NCBI GenBank assembly: GCA_946479015.1
Contig: CAMLEQ010000077.1
Coordinates: forward strand, 1-11,950
DNA: 11,950 nucleotides
Direction of reading: 5' to 3'
DNA from: an uncultured Gemmatimonadota bacterium
GTDB taxonomy: Bacteria; Gemmatimonadota; Gemmatimonadetes; Gemmatimonadales; Gemmatimonadaceae
The notes below the pieces were generated by a model. The model saw only the letters and a program-made list of their open reading frames with translations. It had not been told where the DNA came from and ran no database searches. A program made the translations under genes and the position numbers. Each line of letters begins with the position of its first letter. Within the stretch, counting starts at the first letter, position 1. Of the stretch, positions 1 to 6,749 are shown piece by piece.

Positions 1-182
1 AACGCGTGTGGCGTGCAGACGGCGGTCGTAGGCGAGAGGAGACGGGTAGAGCGCGTGTAGGGCGGGATGTAGAGAGAGTCCCCCTACAGCCGAACCTACA
101 CGCGCCGTACCTCCCTCCTCTTTCCGTCAGTTCCCCACACGCGACACGCGTTCCATGGTGGTCTAGCGACCAGGTCCTAGAC
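1..182. repeat. Dispersed hairpin repeat, copy A
   Basis: This is the first of two copies of an intergenic element; the other lies at 9258-9434. From 46 to 182 the two copies align without gaps at about 85% identity by hand count. Bases 154-182 are identical to 9406-9434. The element folds on itself: 3-15 pairs with 138-150 with one mismatch, 31-48 pairs imperfectly with 108-125, and 51-61 pairs perfectly with 95-105. A small GTAG/CTAC hairpin sits at the tip (69-72 with 84-87). A second small hairpin lies at 161-182 (GTCTAG/CTAGAC). The left arm between 16 and 45 has diverged from copy B. The right end stops 6 bases short of the stop codon of the minus-strand gene ending at 189. There is no T-tract, so it is not a classical intrinsic terminator. 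It could be a MITE-like or REP-like element, or a structured 3'-end RNA. The left end may be cut by the window edge. Confidence 0.85.
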
Positions 183-188
183 TCCCTC

Positions 189-2765
189 TCACGGCGCCTC
201 CATCCGCGCCACCGGCGGCTCGCCGAAGATCCCCTGGTAGCTCACTCCCTCGGGAAGCTCCACCGGCTGCATGATCGTGAGCGGGCGGCCGTTCCCCACC
301 ACGCGTGACTCGTCCACCGCCACGAACGCGGTGTACTGGCTCACCAGGTGGAACTCCACTGCGAGGCCGGTGATCTCGCGCTCCAGCTCGGAGCGCCGCG
401 AGTCGCTCGCGCCGAGCATCTCGCGCGACAGGTCGGCGATGCGCCACCGCGCCCACGCCGGCGCCAGCGCGGCGTGCTGCGCCTCGCGCTCGGGGAGCGT
501 GATGCGCACGGGATAGCGCACCCGCTTCCGGCCGATCCGTCCCGTCACCCACGCCGTCCCGCTCGCGCTCCGGGTATAGCGCGCAATCACGTCGATGGTC
601 TGGCCGGCGAACAGGTCGCCGAGCTTCGACGGGTACACGTCGGTCACCGGGAGCCCGTTCCAGTCGATCGCCACGTCGGCGAGCACGGGGGAGTCGATCG
701 CGTCGAAGAGCTGCGTCACCGCGCGGTCGGTGTGCGCGGGGTCGCGGGGGATCACCACGAACGACTGCCCGCCGCCTTCCTCGCCGATCCCATCGATGAG
801 GTAGCGGTTCACGCTCGAGCCGATCCCGAAGCCGAAGAAGCGCGCGTCGCCGCGCTCGCGCTGGATGGTGCTCAGGATGCGCGCCTCGTCCCCCACGAAG
901 CCGTCGGTGAGAAAGACGTACATCTGCAGGGACCGGTCGTCGTGCTCGGCGCGCAGCGCGCGCTCGAGGCCGGCGAGCATCTCCGTCCCGCCGCCCGCCC
1001 GGAGATTCTCCAGGAAGCGCTTCGCCTCCGCCACGTTCTCGGGGGAGCGCGGCTGCGCGCGCTCCCAGAGCTGCGCGTTCCCGCTCGCGAAGTACACGAT
1101 GTTGAACCGGTCGTCCGGGCGCAGCTCGTCGAGCGTGCGCGTCACGAGCTCCTTCGCCATCGTGATGGGCGTCCCCATCATGCTCCCCGACACGTCCATG
1201 ATGAAGGTGATCTCGCGCGGCATCACCTGGTCGTCGCGCGGCGCGGCCGGCGGCTGCATCGCGAGCGTCAGGTAGCCGCCGGAGCGGTCGCGGTGCGCGA
1301 GCACCCCCACCTGCGTCTCGGTGCCCGCCACGCTCCACCGCAGCACGAAGTCGCGGTTGGGAATTCCATCCTGCGGCGACAGGCGCACCACGCGCCGCGT
1401 GGCCGAGGGGCGCTGGATCTCCACCGCGTGCGCCACCGACGCCAGCTTCGTCACCGGGAGCCCGGCATCGAGCGTGACCGAGAGCGAGATGTCGTGCCCG
1501 CTGCGCTCCCCCGGACGCAGCACGGGCGGGGTGATCCGGCTCGCGTCGGGCACCACGTTCGTGTTCGGCGCCCGGCCGCCGCCGTCGCTCGGCGGCGCTC
1601 CCGTGTCACCCCCCGCGCCGTTGGCTGCCAGCAGCCCCGGTCCACGCGCGCGCCCCGGGATGTAGCGCGGCCCCACGACCATCGGGAACACCCACTCGTA
1701 CTCCCCGTGCTCGTACGCGAGCCGCTCGAAGTACGTGATGCGGATCGACACCTCCGCCCCCGGCGCGATGTTCGCCACGCTCTGGGTGAAAATGTTCGGC
1801 CGCTCCTGCGTGAGCAGGCTCGCCGTCTGCCCGCGCGCCAGCGCCTCGCGGTAGATGCGCTCCGCCTCCGCGCGCGGGCGCACCACGCCCACGATCTTGC
1901 GCCCGTTCGCCTCCATCACGAAGTCGTTCACCGCCGCCAGCGACGGTAGCGGGAACACGTACACCGCCTCGATCGCCGTGCGGTACGGGTTCGCGTAGCG
2001 CTGCTCCACCACCGTGCGCGCGAGGAAGCCGCTGATCTCCGCCTGCACGTCGGTGTGCCGGAGCGGGAACTCTCCCACGATCTCCCCGTCCTTCCCGCGC
2101 GCGCGAAGCACCCCCTGCGCCGGCGGCGCGTTCGCCGCGTCGCGCGACGCGGCCACGCTGTCCACGGCCATCGGTGCCCGGGCGGCGAGCGAGTTGGACA
2201 CGACCACGACCTCGTCCGCGCTCTCCAGCTCCTTCGCCATTGCCGGCGCGGCGGCGAACCTCGGGGCCGGGGCCGCGGCGAAGCCGGGCGCTGCGGCGGC
2301 CACGTCTGCCGGCGGTGCCGACGACGGCGCCGATCGCCCGCGCAGCACCACCCGTCCGACCCCTCCGGCAGCCCCGCTCACCACCACCTCGCTCAGCCGC
2401 AGCGGATTCGACTCGAGCACGAAGTCGAGCGTGTCCGTCTTCCCCGCGCGCGGTCGCACGGTGCGACTCCCCTGCTTGTAGCCGATCATCCGCGCGAGCA
2501 CGGTCAGCGGCTCGGTCGTGATGCGCGTGGCGGGGATGGCGAGCATGTAGTGTCCGCTCGCATCGGTGCGCGTCCCGATCCTCGTGCGCTCCACGAGCAC
2601 CGAGACCCCCGGCAGCGGCACTCCCGCCGGGGAGGTGACGCGGCCGACGATGGTGGCGCCGGCGGAATCGGGCGCGGCCGGTGCGCTTCCGGCCTCCCTC
2701 GCCGCGCGCGGGGCGGCGCCGAACAGGAAGCCGAGGCCGAGGGAGACGAGCAGGGTGCGGAACAT
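189..2765 (-). CDS. Exported VIT and von Willebrand factor A domain protein with carboxypeptidase-regulatory-like N-terminus
   Basis: The 858-residue protein begins with a signal peptide (about residues 1-22, no lipobox). A carboxypeptidase-regulatory-like/SusC-type beta domain covers about 38-118 and is followed by the plug-like motif LSEVVVSG (124-131). After an Ala/Pro-rich linker (about 140-220) comes a VIT domain (about 233-350), a Gly-rich linker (about 370-400) and a VWA domain (about 517-690). The VWA metal site is complete: D524-x-S526-x-S528, T594 and D621. The C-terminus (about 770-820) resembles inter-alpha-trypsin-inhibitor heavy-chain-like proteins. VIT-VWA proteins are generally extracellular or envelope adhesion and binding proteins; the ligand here is unknown. 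The ATG was chosen because it starts the signal peptide and has GGAGG five bases upstream; a longer frame to 2903 adds only Arg-rich sequence. It is transcribed divergently from the dehydrogenase operon. A hairpin repeat lies just after its stop. Confidence 0.92.
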   Translation of the reverse strand: MFRTLLVSLGLGFLFGAAPRAAREAGSAPAAPDSAGATIVGRVTSPAGVPLPGVSVLVERTRIGTRTDASGHYMLAIPATRITTEPLTVLARMIGYKQGSRTVRPRAGKTDTLDFVLESNPLRLSEVVVSGAAGGVGRVVLRGRSAPSSAPPADVAAAAPGFAAAPAPRFAAAPAMAKELESADEVVVVSNSLAARAPMAVDSVAASRDAANAPPAQGVLRARGKDGEIVGEFPLRHTDVQAEISGFLARTVVEQRYANPYRTAIEAVYVFPLPSLAAVNDFVMEANGRKIVGVVRPRAEAERIYREALARGQTASLLTQERPNIFTQSVANIAPGAEVSIRITYFERLAYEHGEYEWVFPMVVGPRYIPGRARGPGLLAANGAGGDTGAPPSDGGGRAPNTNVVPDASRITPPVLRPGERSGHDISLSVTLDAGLPVTKLASVAHAVEIQRPSATRRVVRLSPQDGIPNRDFVLRWSVAGTETQVGVLAHRDRSGGYLTLAMQPPAAPRDDQVMPREITFIMDVSGSMMGTPITMAKELVTRTLDELRPDDRFNIVYFASGNAQLWERAQPRSPENVAEAKRFLENLRAGGGTEMLAGLERALRAEHDDRSLQMYVFLTDGFVGDEARILSTIQRERGDARFFGFGIGSSVNRYLIDGIGEEGGGQSFVVIPRDPAHTDRAVTQLFDAIDSPVLADVAIDWNGLPVTDVYPSKLGDLFAGQTIDVIARYTRSASGTAWVTGRIGRKRVRYPVRITLPEREAQHAALAPAWARWRIADLSREMLGASDSRRSELEREITGLAVEFHLVSQYTAFVAVDESRVVGNGRPLTIMQPVELPEGVSYQGIFGEPPVARMEAP

Positions 2766-2950
2766 GGCGTCCTCCGTGCACGGGTGGTGGGGCGCGCGCG
2801 GAGGGCCTCGTCGCCGCCCCGCATCGCGCGCCACGAGAGGGAGACGCCGCCCGCGCTCCCGCTTGCACACGTCCGCGCCCGCGGCGTAGCTTCGGGTCGG
2901 CACGGCCGCACCCGCGGCCGGCGGTCACGCGCCCACTGCGAGGTCCCCGC
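2766..2950. promoter_or_regulatory. Divergent intergenic region
   Basis: These 185 bases separate the start codons of the VIT-VWA gene (minus) and the dehydrogenase operon (plus), so promoters for both should lie here. The minus gene has a strong Shine-Dalgarno at 2770-2775 (GGAGGA on the minus strand). For the plus operon, a weak sigma-70-like pair is TTGCAC (2863-2868), an 18-base spacer and TAGCTT (2887-2892), about 60 bases before the GTG at 2951. No convincing minus-strand promoter was found. High GC content makes both calls tentative, and no operator palindrome stood out. Confidence 0.4.
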
Positions 2951-3355
2951 GTGTCTCCCCCGGTGCTCGAACCCGTCCGGCCGGTCTTCCGCGCCCTCGC
3001 CGCCACGATCGTTCCCGATGCCGCGCAGCTCGACGAGCGCGGGTGGAGCGACCTCGAGCGGATCATCGAGGACGCGCTCGCGTCGCGCCCGGAGCGCATG
3101 CGCCGCCAGCTCGCGCTGTTCGTGCGCGCGCTCGACGTGCTCCCCCTCGCGCGACACGGCCGCCGCTTCACCGCGCTCGATCCGGCGCGCCGCGCGCGCG
3201 TGCTGCGTGCCGTGCAGGATGCCCCCCTCCTGCTCCTGCGCCGCGGCTTCTGGGGGCTGCGCACGCTCGTGTACATGGGCTACTACGCGCGCGCCGCGGG
3301 CACCGCCGCCACCGGATGGCGCGCGCACCCGCTGGGCTGGGAGGCACGTCGATGA
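2951..3355 (+). CDS. Gluconate 2-dehydrogenase subunit 3-like small subunit
   Basis: This is a 134-residue protein of the gluconate-2-dehydrogenase subunit 3 / FAD-glucose-dehydrogenase gamma type. Visible family features are the N-terminal FRALAATIVPD segment (residues 13-23), a central helical region, RRFTALDPARR (71-81) and the C-terminal block RRGFWGLRTLVYMGYYA (97-113). In characterised relatives this subunit binds the GMC catalytic subunit, helps it mature and can carry it out through the Tat system. Here there is no Tat or Sec signal from this start, and the in-frame sequence upstream (2681-2950) is Arg/Pro-rich with no hydrophobic core. The complex is therefore predicted to be cytoplasmic or exported by other means. 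The GTG start is supported by GAGG at 2940-2943, seven bases before it. The stop overlaps the next gene's ATG in the sequence ATGA, indicating translational coupling with its likely catalytic partner. Confidence 0.8.
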   Translation: MSPPVLEPVRPVFRALAATIVPDAAQLDERGWSDLERIIEDALASRPERMRRQLALFVRALDVLPLARHGRRFTALDPARRARVLRAVQDAPLLLLRRGFWGLRTLVYMGYYARAAGTAATGWRAHPLGWEARR

Positions 3356-4878
3356 ACGAGCGCGCGTACGACATCGTGATCATCGGCTCCGGCGCCGGCG
3401 GCGGCACGGTGGCGCAGGAGGTGAGCATAATGACGCGAGATGGCGTCCGCATCCTCGTGCTCGAGCAGGGGGCGCGCCTCCGCGACGACGAGTTCACCGG
3501 CCGCGAGCTGGAGATGGCCTCCGCGCTCTACGAGGATGCCGGCGGCTTCCTCACCGCGGACGGCACCATGACGCTCGCGTTCGGCCGCGGGTACGGCGGC
3601 TCGACGGTGGTGTACACGGGCACCTCGCTCATCGCCCCCGAGCGCGTCATCGACGCGTGGCACGTCCCCGGCCTCGAGCACGAGGACATCGCGACGCGCT
3701 CGCGGCGGTTCATGGCCCAGAACAACGTGCACTTCCTCCCGCCGGAGGAGATCAACGAGAACAACAGCCTCTTCGTGGAGGGCGCGCGCCACGCGGGCTA
3801 CCGCGTGGAGCAGTTCCCGGTGAACGTGCGCGGGTGCCGGGGGTCGAGCCTGTGCAACCTCGGCTGCCCCAACGCGGCCAAGCAGGGGACCAACCGCGTG
3901 CAGCTCCCCAACGCGGAGCGGAACGGCGTGGAGGTGGTGACGCGCGCGGAGGTGTTGCGCATCGAGCCGCGCGCGGTGATCGCGCGCGTGAGCGCGCGGC
4001 GCGACGGCGAGAAGGGACTTCCCTCCGAGTGGGAGCCGGGAGACTATCGCATCCGGGCCGGGATCATCGTCGCGGCCGGCGGCGCGGTGGGCTCCTCCGC
4101 GCTCCTGCTCCGGTCGCGCCTCCCCGCGCCGCTCCCGCGCCTCGGCACGGGGTTCACCGCGCACCCCGCGCACATCCTCGTGGCCGAGCACGCGCGCGAG
4201 ATCACGAACGACGTGGGACACCCCAAGAGCTACTACGTGGACCGCGCGGAAGACGAGGGCTACGTGCTGGAGACGTGCATGTACTTCCCCTTCACCACCG
4301 CGAAGAACCTCACCGGCTTCGGCGACCAGCACGCCGCGCTCATGCGCGCCTTCCCCCGCCTGCAGATGATCCTCGTCCTCGCCTGCGACCGCGCGATCCC
4401 CGGCAATCGCGTGTCGGTGGATGCCGCCGGGCGTCCGGTGGTGCATTACCGGTTCACCCGCGAGGTGGTGGACTCGTTCGTGCGCGCCACGCGCGCCGCG
4501 GCGCGCATCTTCTTCACCGCCGGCGCGGTGCGCGTGCACGCGCCGAGCGCCGAGCCGCCGCTCATCGAGGCGCGCGACGCCCGGCGCGTGGACGAGCTGA
4601 TCGACGCGCGCCACTTCCGCGCGGGGAAGATCTCCGTGTCCGCCGCGCACCTCATGGGCGGGTGCGCGATGGGCGTGAGCCACCAGGACTCGGTCACCGA
4701 TGCGTGGGGGCGCGTGCACGGCCTGCCGTGGCTGCGCGTGGCCGACGCGTCGCTCTTCCCCGACGCGCTGGAGATCAACCCGTATCTCACCGTGATGGCG
4801 CTCGCCGACCGCGCCGCGCAGGCCATCCGCGCTGACGCGCCGGCGCTCCTCGGCCGGCGCGGCGAGGTGCCCGAGTGA
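3352..4878 (+). CDS. GMC-family FAD-dependent dehydrogenase, catalytic subunit, with Fe-S-type cysteine motif
   Basis: The 508-residue flavoprotein opens with a Rossmann FAD-binding motif, IIGSGAGGG (10-18), and the ADP-ribose acidic residue lies near LVLEQG (35-40). GMC signatures include GRGYGGSTVVYTG (78-90) and the C-terminal SAAHLMGGCAMG (430-441), with likely catalytic His433 and Asn476 in the EINPYLTVMALADR block. Three cysteines, C162, C168 and C172, in CRGSSLCNLGCPNAAKQG form C-x5-C-x3-C. From memory this spacing matches the [3Fe-4S] ligands of Burkholderia FAD-glucose dehydrogenase alpha subunit. It probably oxidises an alcohol, sugar or polyol; the substrate cannot be read from the sequence. 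GGAGG at 3340-3344 precedes the ATG by seven bases. It overlaps the small-subunit gene by 4 bases (ATGA) and the next gene by 4 bases (GTGA). No signal peptide and no cytochrome c partner is encoded in the window, so the electron acceptor is unknown. Confidence 0.92.
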   Translation: MNERAYDIVIIGSGAGGGTVAQEVSIMTRDGVRILVLEQGARLRDDEFTGRELEMASALYEDAGGFLTADGTMTLAFGRGYGGSTVVYTGTSLIAPERVIDAWHVPGLEHEDIATRSRRFMAQNNVHFLPPEEINENNSLFVEGARHAGYRVEQFPVNVRGCRGSSLCNLGCPNAAKQGTNRVQLPNAERNGVEVVTRAEVLRIEPRAVIARVSARRDGEKGLPSEWEPGDYRIRAGIIVAAGGAVGSSALLLRSRLPAPLPRLGTGFTAHPAHILVAEHAREITNDVGHPKSYYVDRAEDEGYVLETCMYFPFTTAKNLTGFGDQHAALMRAFPRLQMILVLACDRAIPGNRVSVDAAGRPVVHYRFTREVVDSFVRATRAAARIFFTAGAVRVHAPSAEPPLIEARDARRVDELIDARHFRAGKISVSAAHLMGGCAMGVSHQDSVTDAWGRVHGLPWLRVADASLFPDALEINPYLTVMALADRAAQAIRADAPALLGRRGEVPE

Positions 4879-6581
4879 AGGCCGGCGGCGCCGCGCTGGT
4901 GGTCCGCGCGCTCGAGGACGAGGAGATCCCGTTCGCGTTCGGCATTCCCGGCACGCACAACATCGAGCTGTACGACGCGCTCGCCGCGTCGCGGCGCGTG
5001 CGCCCCGTGCTCGTCACCGACGAGCAGAGTGCCTCGTTCATGGCGGACGCGGTGTGGCGCGCGTCGGGGCGGCTCGGCTGCGCGAACATCGTTCCCGGGG
5101 CGGGGCTCACGCACGCGCTCTCCGGAGTGGCCGAGGCGTTCATGGACGGCATCCCGATGCTCGTGCTCGGGTGCGGCATCCGCCGCGACACCGGTATGGC
5201 GTACCAGCTCCACGACGTCGACCAGTTGGCGATCGCGCGCCCGGTCACGAAGGGGGTGTTCCGCCCCGAGCGCGGCGAGGAGATCTATCCCGTGATCCGC
5301 GAGGCGTGCCGGCTCGCGCGCTCGGGGACGCCGGGGCCGGTGTTCGTGGAGATCCCGGCGAACCTGTACCTGTTCCGGCACGACGGGGCCATCCCGAACC
5401 TACCCGCCGCCCCCGCGCCGCCGGAGGCGCCGCGCGAGCTCGTGGCGCATGCCGCGTCGCTGCTGCGCGAGGCGCGCCATCCGCTCATCTACGCCGGACT
5501 CGGCGCCGCGGGCGCCGACCTCGTGGCGCTCGCCGAGGCGCTCGAGGCGCCGGTGGCCACCACATTCCAGGGGAAGGGGGTGTTCCCGGAGTCGCATCCG
5601 CTCGCGCTCTGGCCCGGGTTCGGCGACGCGGCCCCGCCCTTCGCGCGCGACCTCGCACGCTCGCGCGACGCCACGCTCGCCATCGGCTGCCGCTTCGGCG
5701 AGGTGGCCACCGGGAGCTACGGCGTGCGCCCGCCGCAGCCGCTGATACACGTGGACATCGCCGCCGAGGTGCTCGGCCGCAACGTGGAGACCGCGCTCGC
5801 CGTCCCCGCCGATGCCGCCGCGTTCGTGCGCGCTCTGCTCCCCCGCCTTCCCGCGCGCTCACCGGACGCCGCGCTGCGCGCGCGGATCGCGGATGGGCGC
5901 GAGAGCGTGCGCCGCGCCTGGCGGGAGCACCGCAGCGCGGAGCGCGTGACGCCGTTCGCACTGTTCGAGGCGCTCCAGCGGCGCTTCGGGGCCGAGGCGG
6001 TGTTCACCACGGACAGCGGCAACGGGACCTTCCTCGCGATGGAGCAGCTCGTGCTCGACCGGCCGGGGCACTACCTGGCACCGGTGGACTACTCGTGCAT
6101 GGGCTACGCGATCCCCGCCGCGGTCGGCGCCAAGCTCGCGCGCCCCGATGCCCCCGTGATCGCGCTCGCCGGCGACGGCGCCTTCCTCATGACCGGCCTC
6201 GAGCTGCTCACCGCCGCCAACCAGGGCGCGCCGGTGATGGCGTTCGTGCTGCGCGACCGCGAGCTCGCACAGATCTCGCAGTTCCAGTCCGTGGCCATGA
6301 ACCGGAAGACGTGCAGCCAGTTGCCCGACTACGACCTCTCGTCCATCTGCGATGGCGTCGGCGTGGAGTGCCTCCGCCTCGAGGGCGACGCGCAGATCGA
6401 CGACGTGCTCGCCCGCTGCGCCGACGTGGTCGCCTCGGGACGCCCGGTGGCCGTGGACGTCGCCATCGACTACTCCGAGAAGACCTGGTTCACGCGCGGC
6501 GTGGTGAAGACCAACCTGGGTCGCATGCCCTGGCCCGACCGCCTGCGCTTCATCGGGCGAGCGCTCTGGCGCAGGGTCTGA
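4875..6581 (+). CDS. Thiamine-diphosphate-dependent enzyme, acetolactate synthase-like
   Basis: The 568-residue protein has the three-domain order of the acetolactate synthase/decarboxylase family: pyrimidine-binding domain (about 1-165), central domain (about 190-320) and pyrophosphate-binding domain (about 375-530). E50 in TDEQSASFMA is the expected ThDP-activating glutamate, which argues against a glyoxylate carboligase (Val there). G433-D434-G435 starts the metal/diphosphate motif. Twenty-four residues later the usual Asn-Asn pair is replaced by R460-D461; D461 may still bind the metal. QGKGVFPESHPL (232-243) is typical of acetolactate-synthase relatives. No regulatory-subunit gene is present, so a biosynthetic role in branched amino acids is unlikely. 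A basic tail follows the catalytic domain (about 534-568). The GTG start overlaps the dehydrogenase stop as GTGA, so the two are probably co-translated, perhaps acting on related metabolites. The exact reaction (carboligation, decarboxylation or C-C cleavage) is unresolved. Confidence 0.88.
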   Translation: MKAGGAALVVRALEDEEIPFAFGIPGTHNIELYDALAASRRVRPVLVTDEQSASFMADAVWRASGRLGCANIVPGAGLTHALSGVAEAFMDGIPMLVLGCGIRRDTGMAYQLHDVDQLAIARPVTKGVFRPERGEEIYPVIREACRLARSGTPGPVFVEIPANLYLFRHDGAIPNLPAAPAPPEAPRELVAHAASLLREARHPLIYAGLGAAGADLVALAEALEAPVATTFQGKGVFPESHPLALWPGFGDAAPPFARDLARSRDATLAIGCRFGEVATGSYGVRPPQPLIHVDIAAEVLGRNVETALAVPADAAAFVRALLPRLPARSPDAALRARIADGRESVRRAWREHRSAERVTPFALFEALQRRFGAEAVFTTDSGNGTFLAMEQLVLDRPGHYLAPVDYSCMGYAIPAAVGAKLARPDAPVIALAGDGAFLMTGLELLTAANQGAPVMAFVLRDRELAQISQFQSVAMNRKTCSQLPDYDLSSICDGVGVECLRLEGDAQIDDVLARCADVVASGRPVAVDVAIDYSEKTWFTRGVVKTNLGRMPWPDRLRFIGRALWRRV

Positions 6582-6749
6582 CCGGAAGGTGCCGGGCCGG
6601 AGTTTGTGAGAATCAGGTCAGAACCGGTAGCGGCACGCGGCACTCTCCTTCCCGTCGCTCGTCATGCGCGCGATCATCCGTTGGTGATGGCGCATCCCGC
6701 GCCCCGCGCCCCGCGCCCCGCGCTTCCCGCTTCCCGCTTCCCGCTTCCC
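6582..6749. other. Intergenic gap between the ThDP gene and the permease gene
   Basis: This 168-base gap holds an inverted pair, GTGCCG (6589-6594) and CGGCAC (6631-6636). They are separated by a long loop with no T-run after them, so they make a poor terminator. The second half is taken up by the 7-base tandem repeat described separately. The permease frame stays open back to a GTG at 6606, but the encoded residues are low-complexity Pro/Arg/Ala. No clear promoter was seen. Confidence 0.5.
6698..6748 (+). repeat. Seven-base tandem repeat array upstream of the permease start
   Basis: Three perfect copies of CGCGCCC (6698-6718) are followed by two extra bases (CG) and four perfect copies of CGCTTCC (6721-6748). 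A degenerate unit, CGCATCC, precedes them at 6691-6697. The array ends one base before the ATG at 6750 and occupies the position where a Shine-Dalgarno would be; none is visible. The second half is an almost pure pyrimidine/purine strand-asymmetric tract apart from one G per unit. It could alter expression through copy-number slippage, or be a neutral low-complexity insertion. Confidence 0.9.

Noticed and set aside
348..1949. Long open frames on both strands within the VIT-VWA gene, including 163-1338 minus
   Set aside because: They are antisense or alternate-frame shadows; the VIT-VWA reading has complete domain and metal-site evidence.
3292..3300. Short GC-alternating tracts (CGCGCG runs) as possible regulatory or Z-DNA sites
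   Set aside because: Such runs occur throughout the window, including inside genes, and match the overall base composition.
2055..4835. 926-codon plus-strand frame across the VIT-VWA gene and dehydrogenase operon
   Set aside because: It has Arg/His-rich shadow composition and no recognisable motif, and it conflicts with three real genes.
6589..6636. Possible intrinsic terminator after the ThDP gene
   Set aside because: The 6-bp stem has a loop of more than 30 bases and no T-tract follows it.
6606..6749. N-terminal extension of the permease to a GTG at 6606 or ATG at 6687
   Set aside because: The added residues come mostly from the heptamer array and low-complexity Pro/Arg/Ala sequence. ADOP-like similarity begins just after 6750. 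An upstream start cannot be fully excluded.
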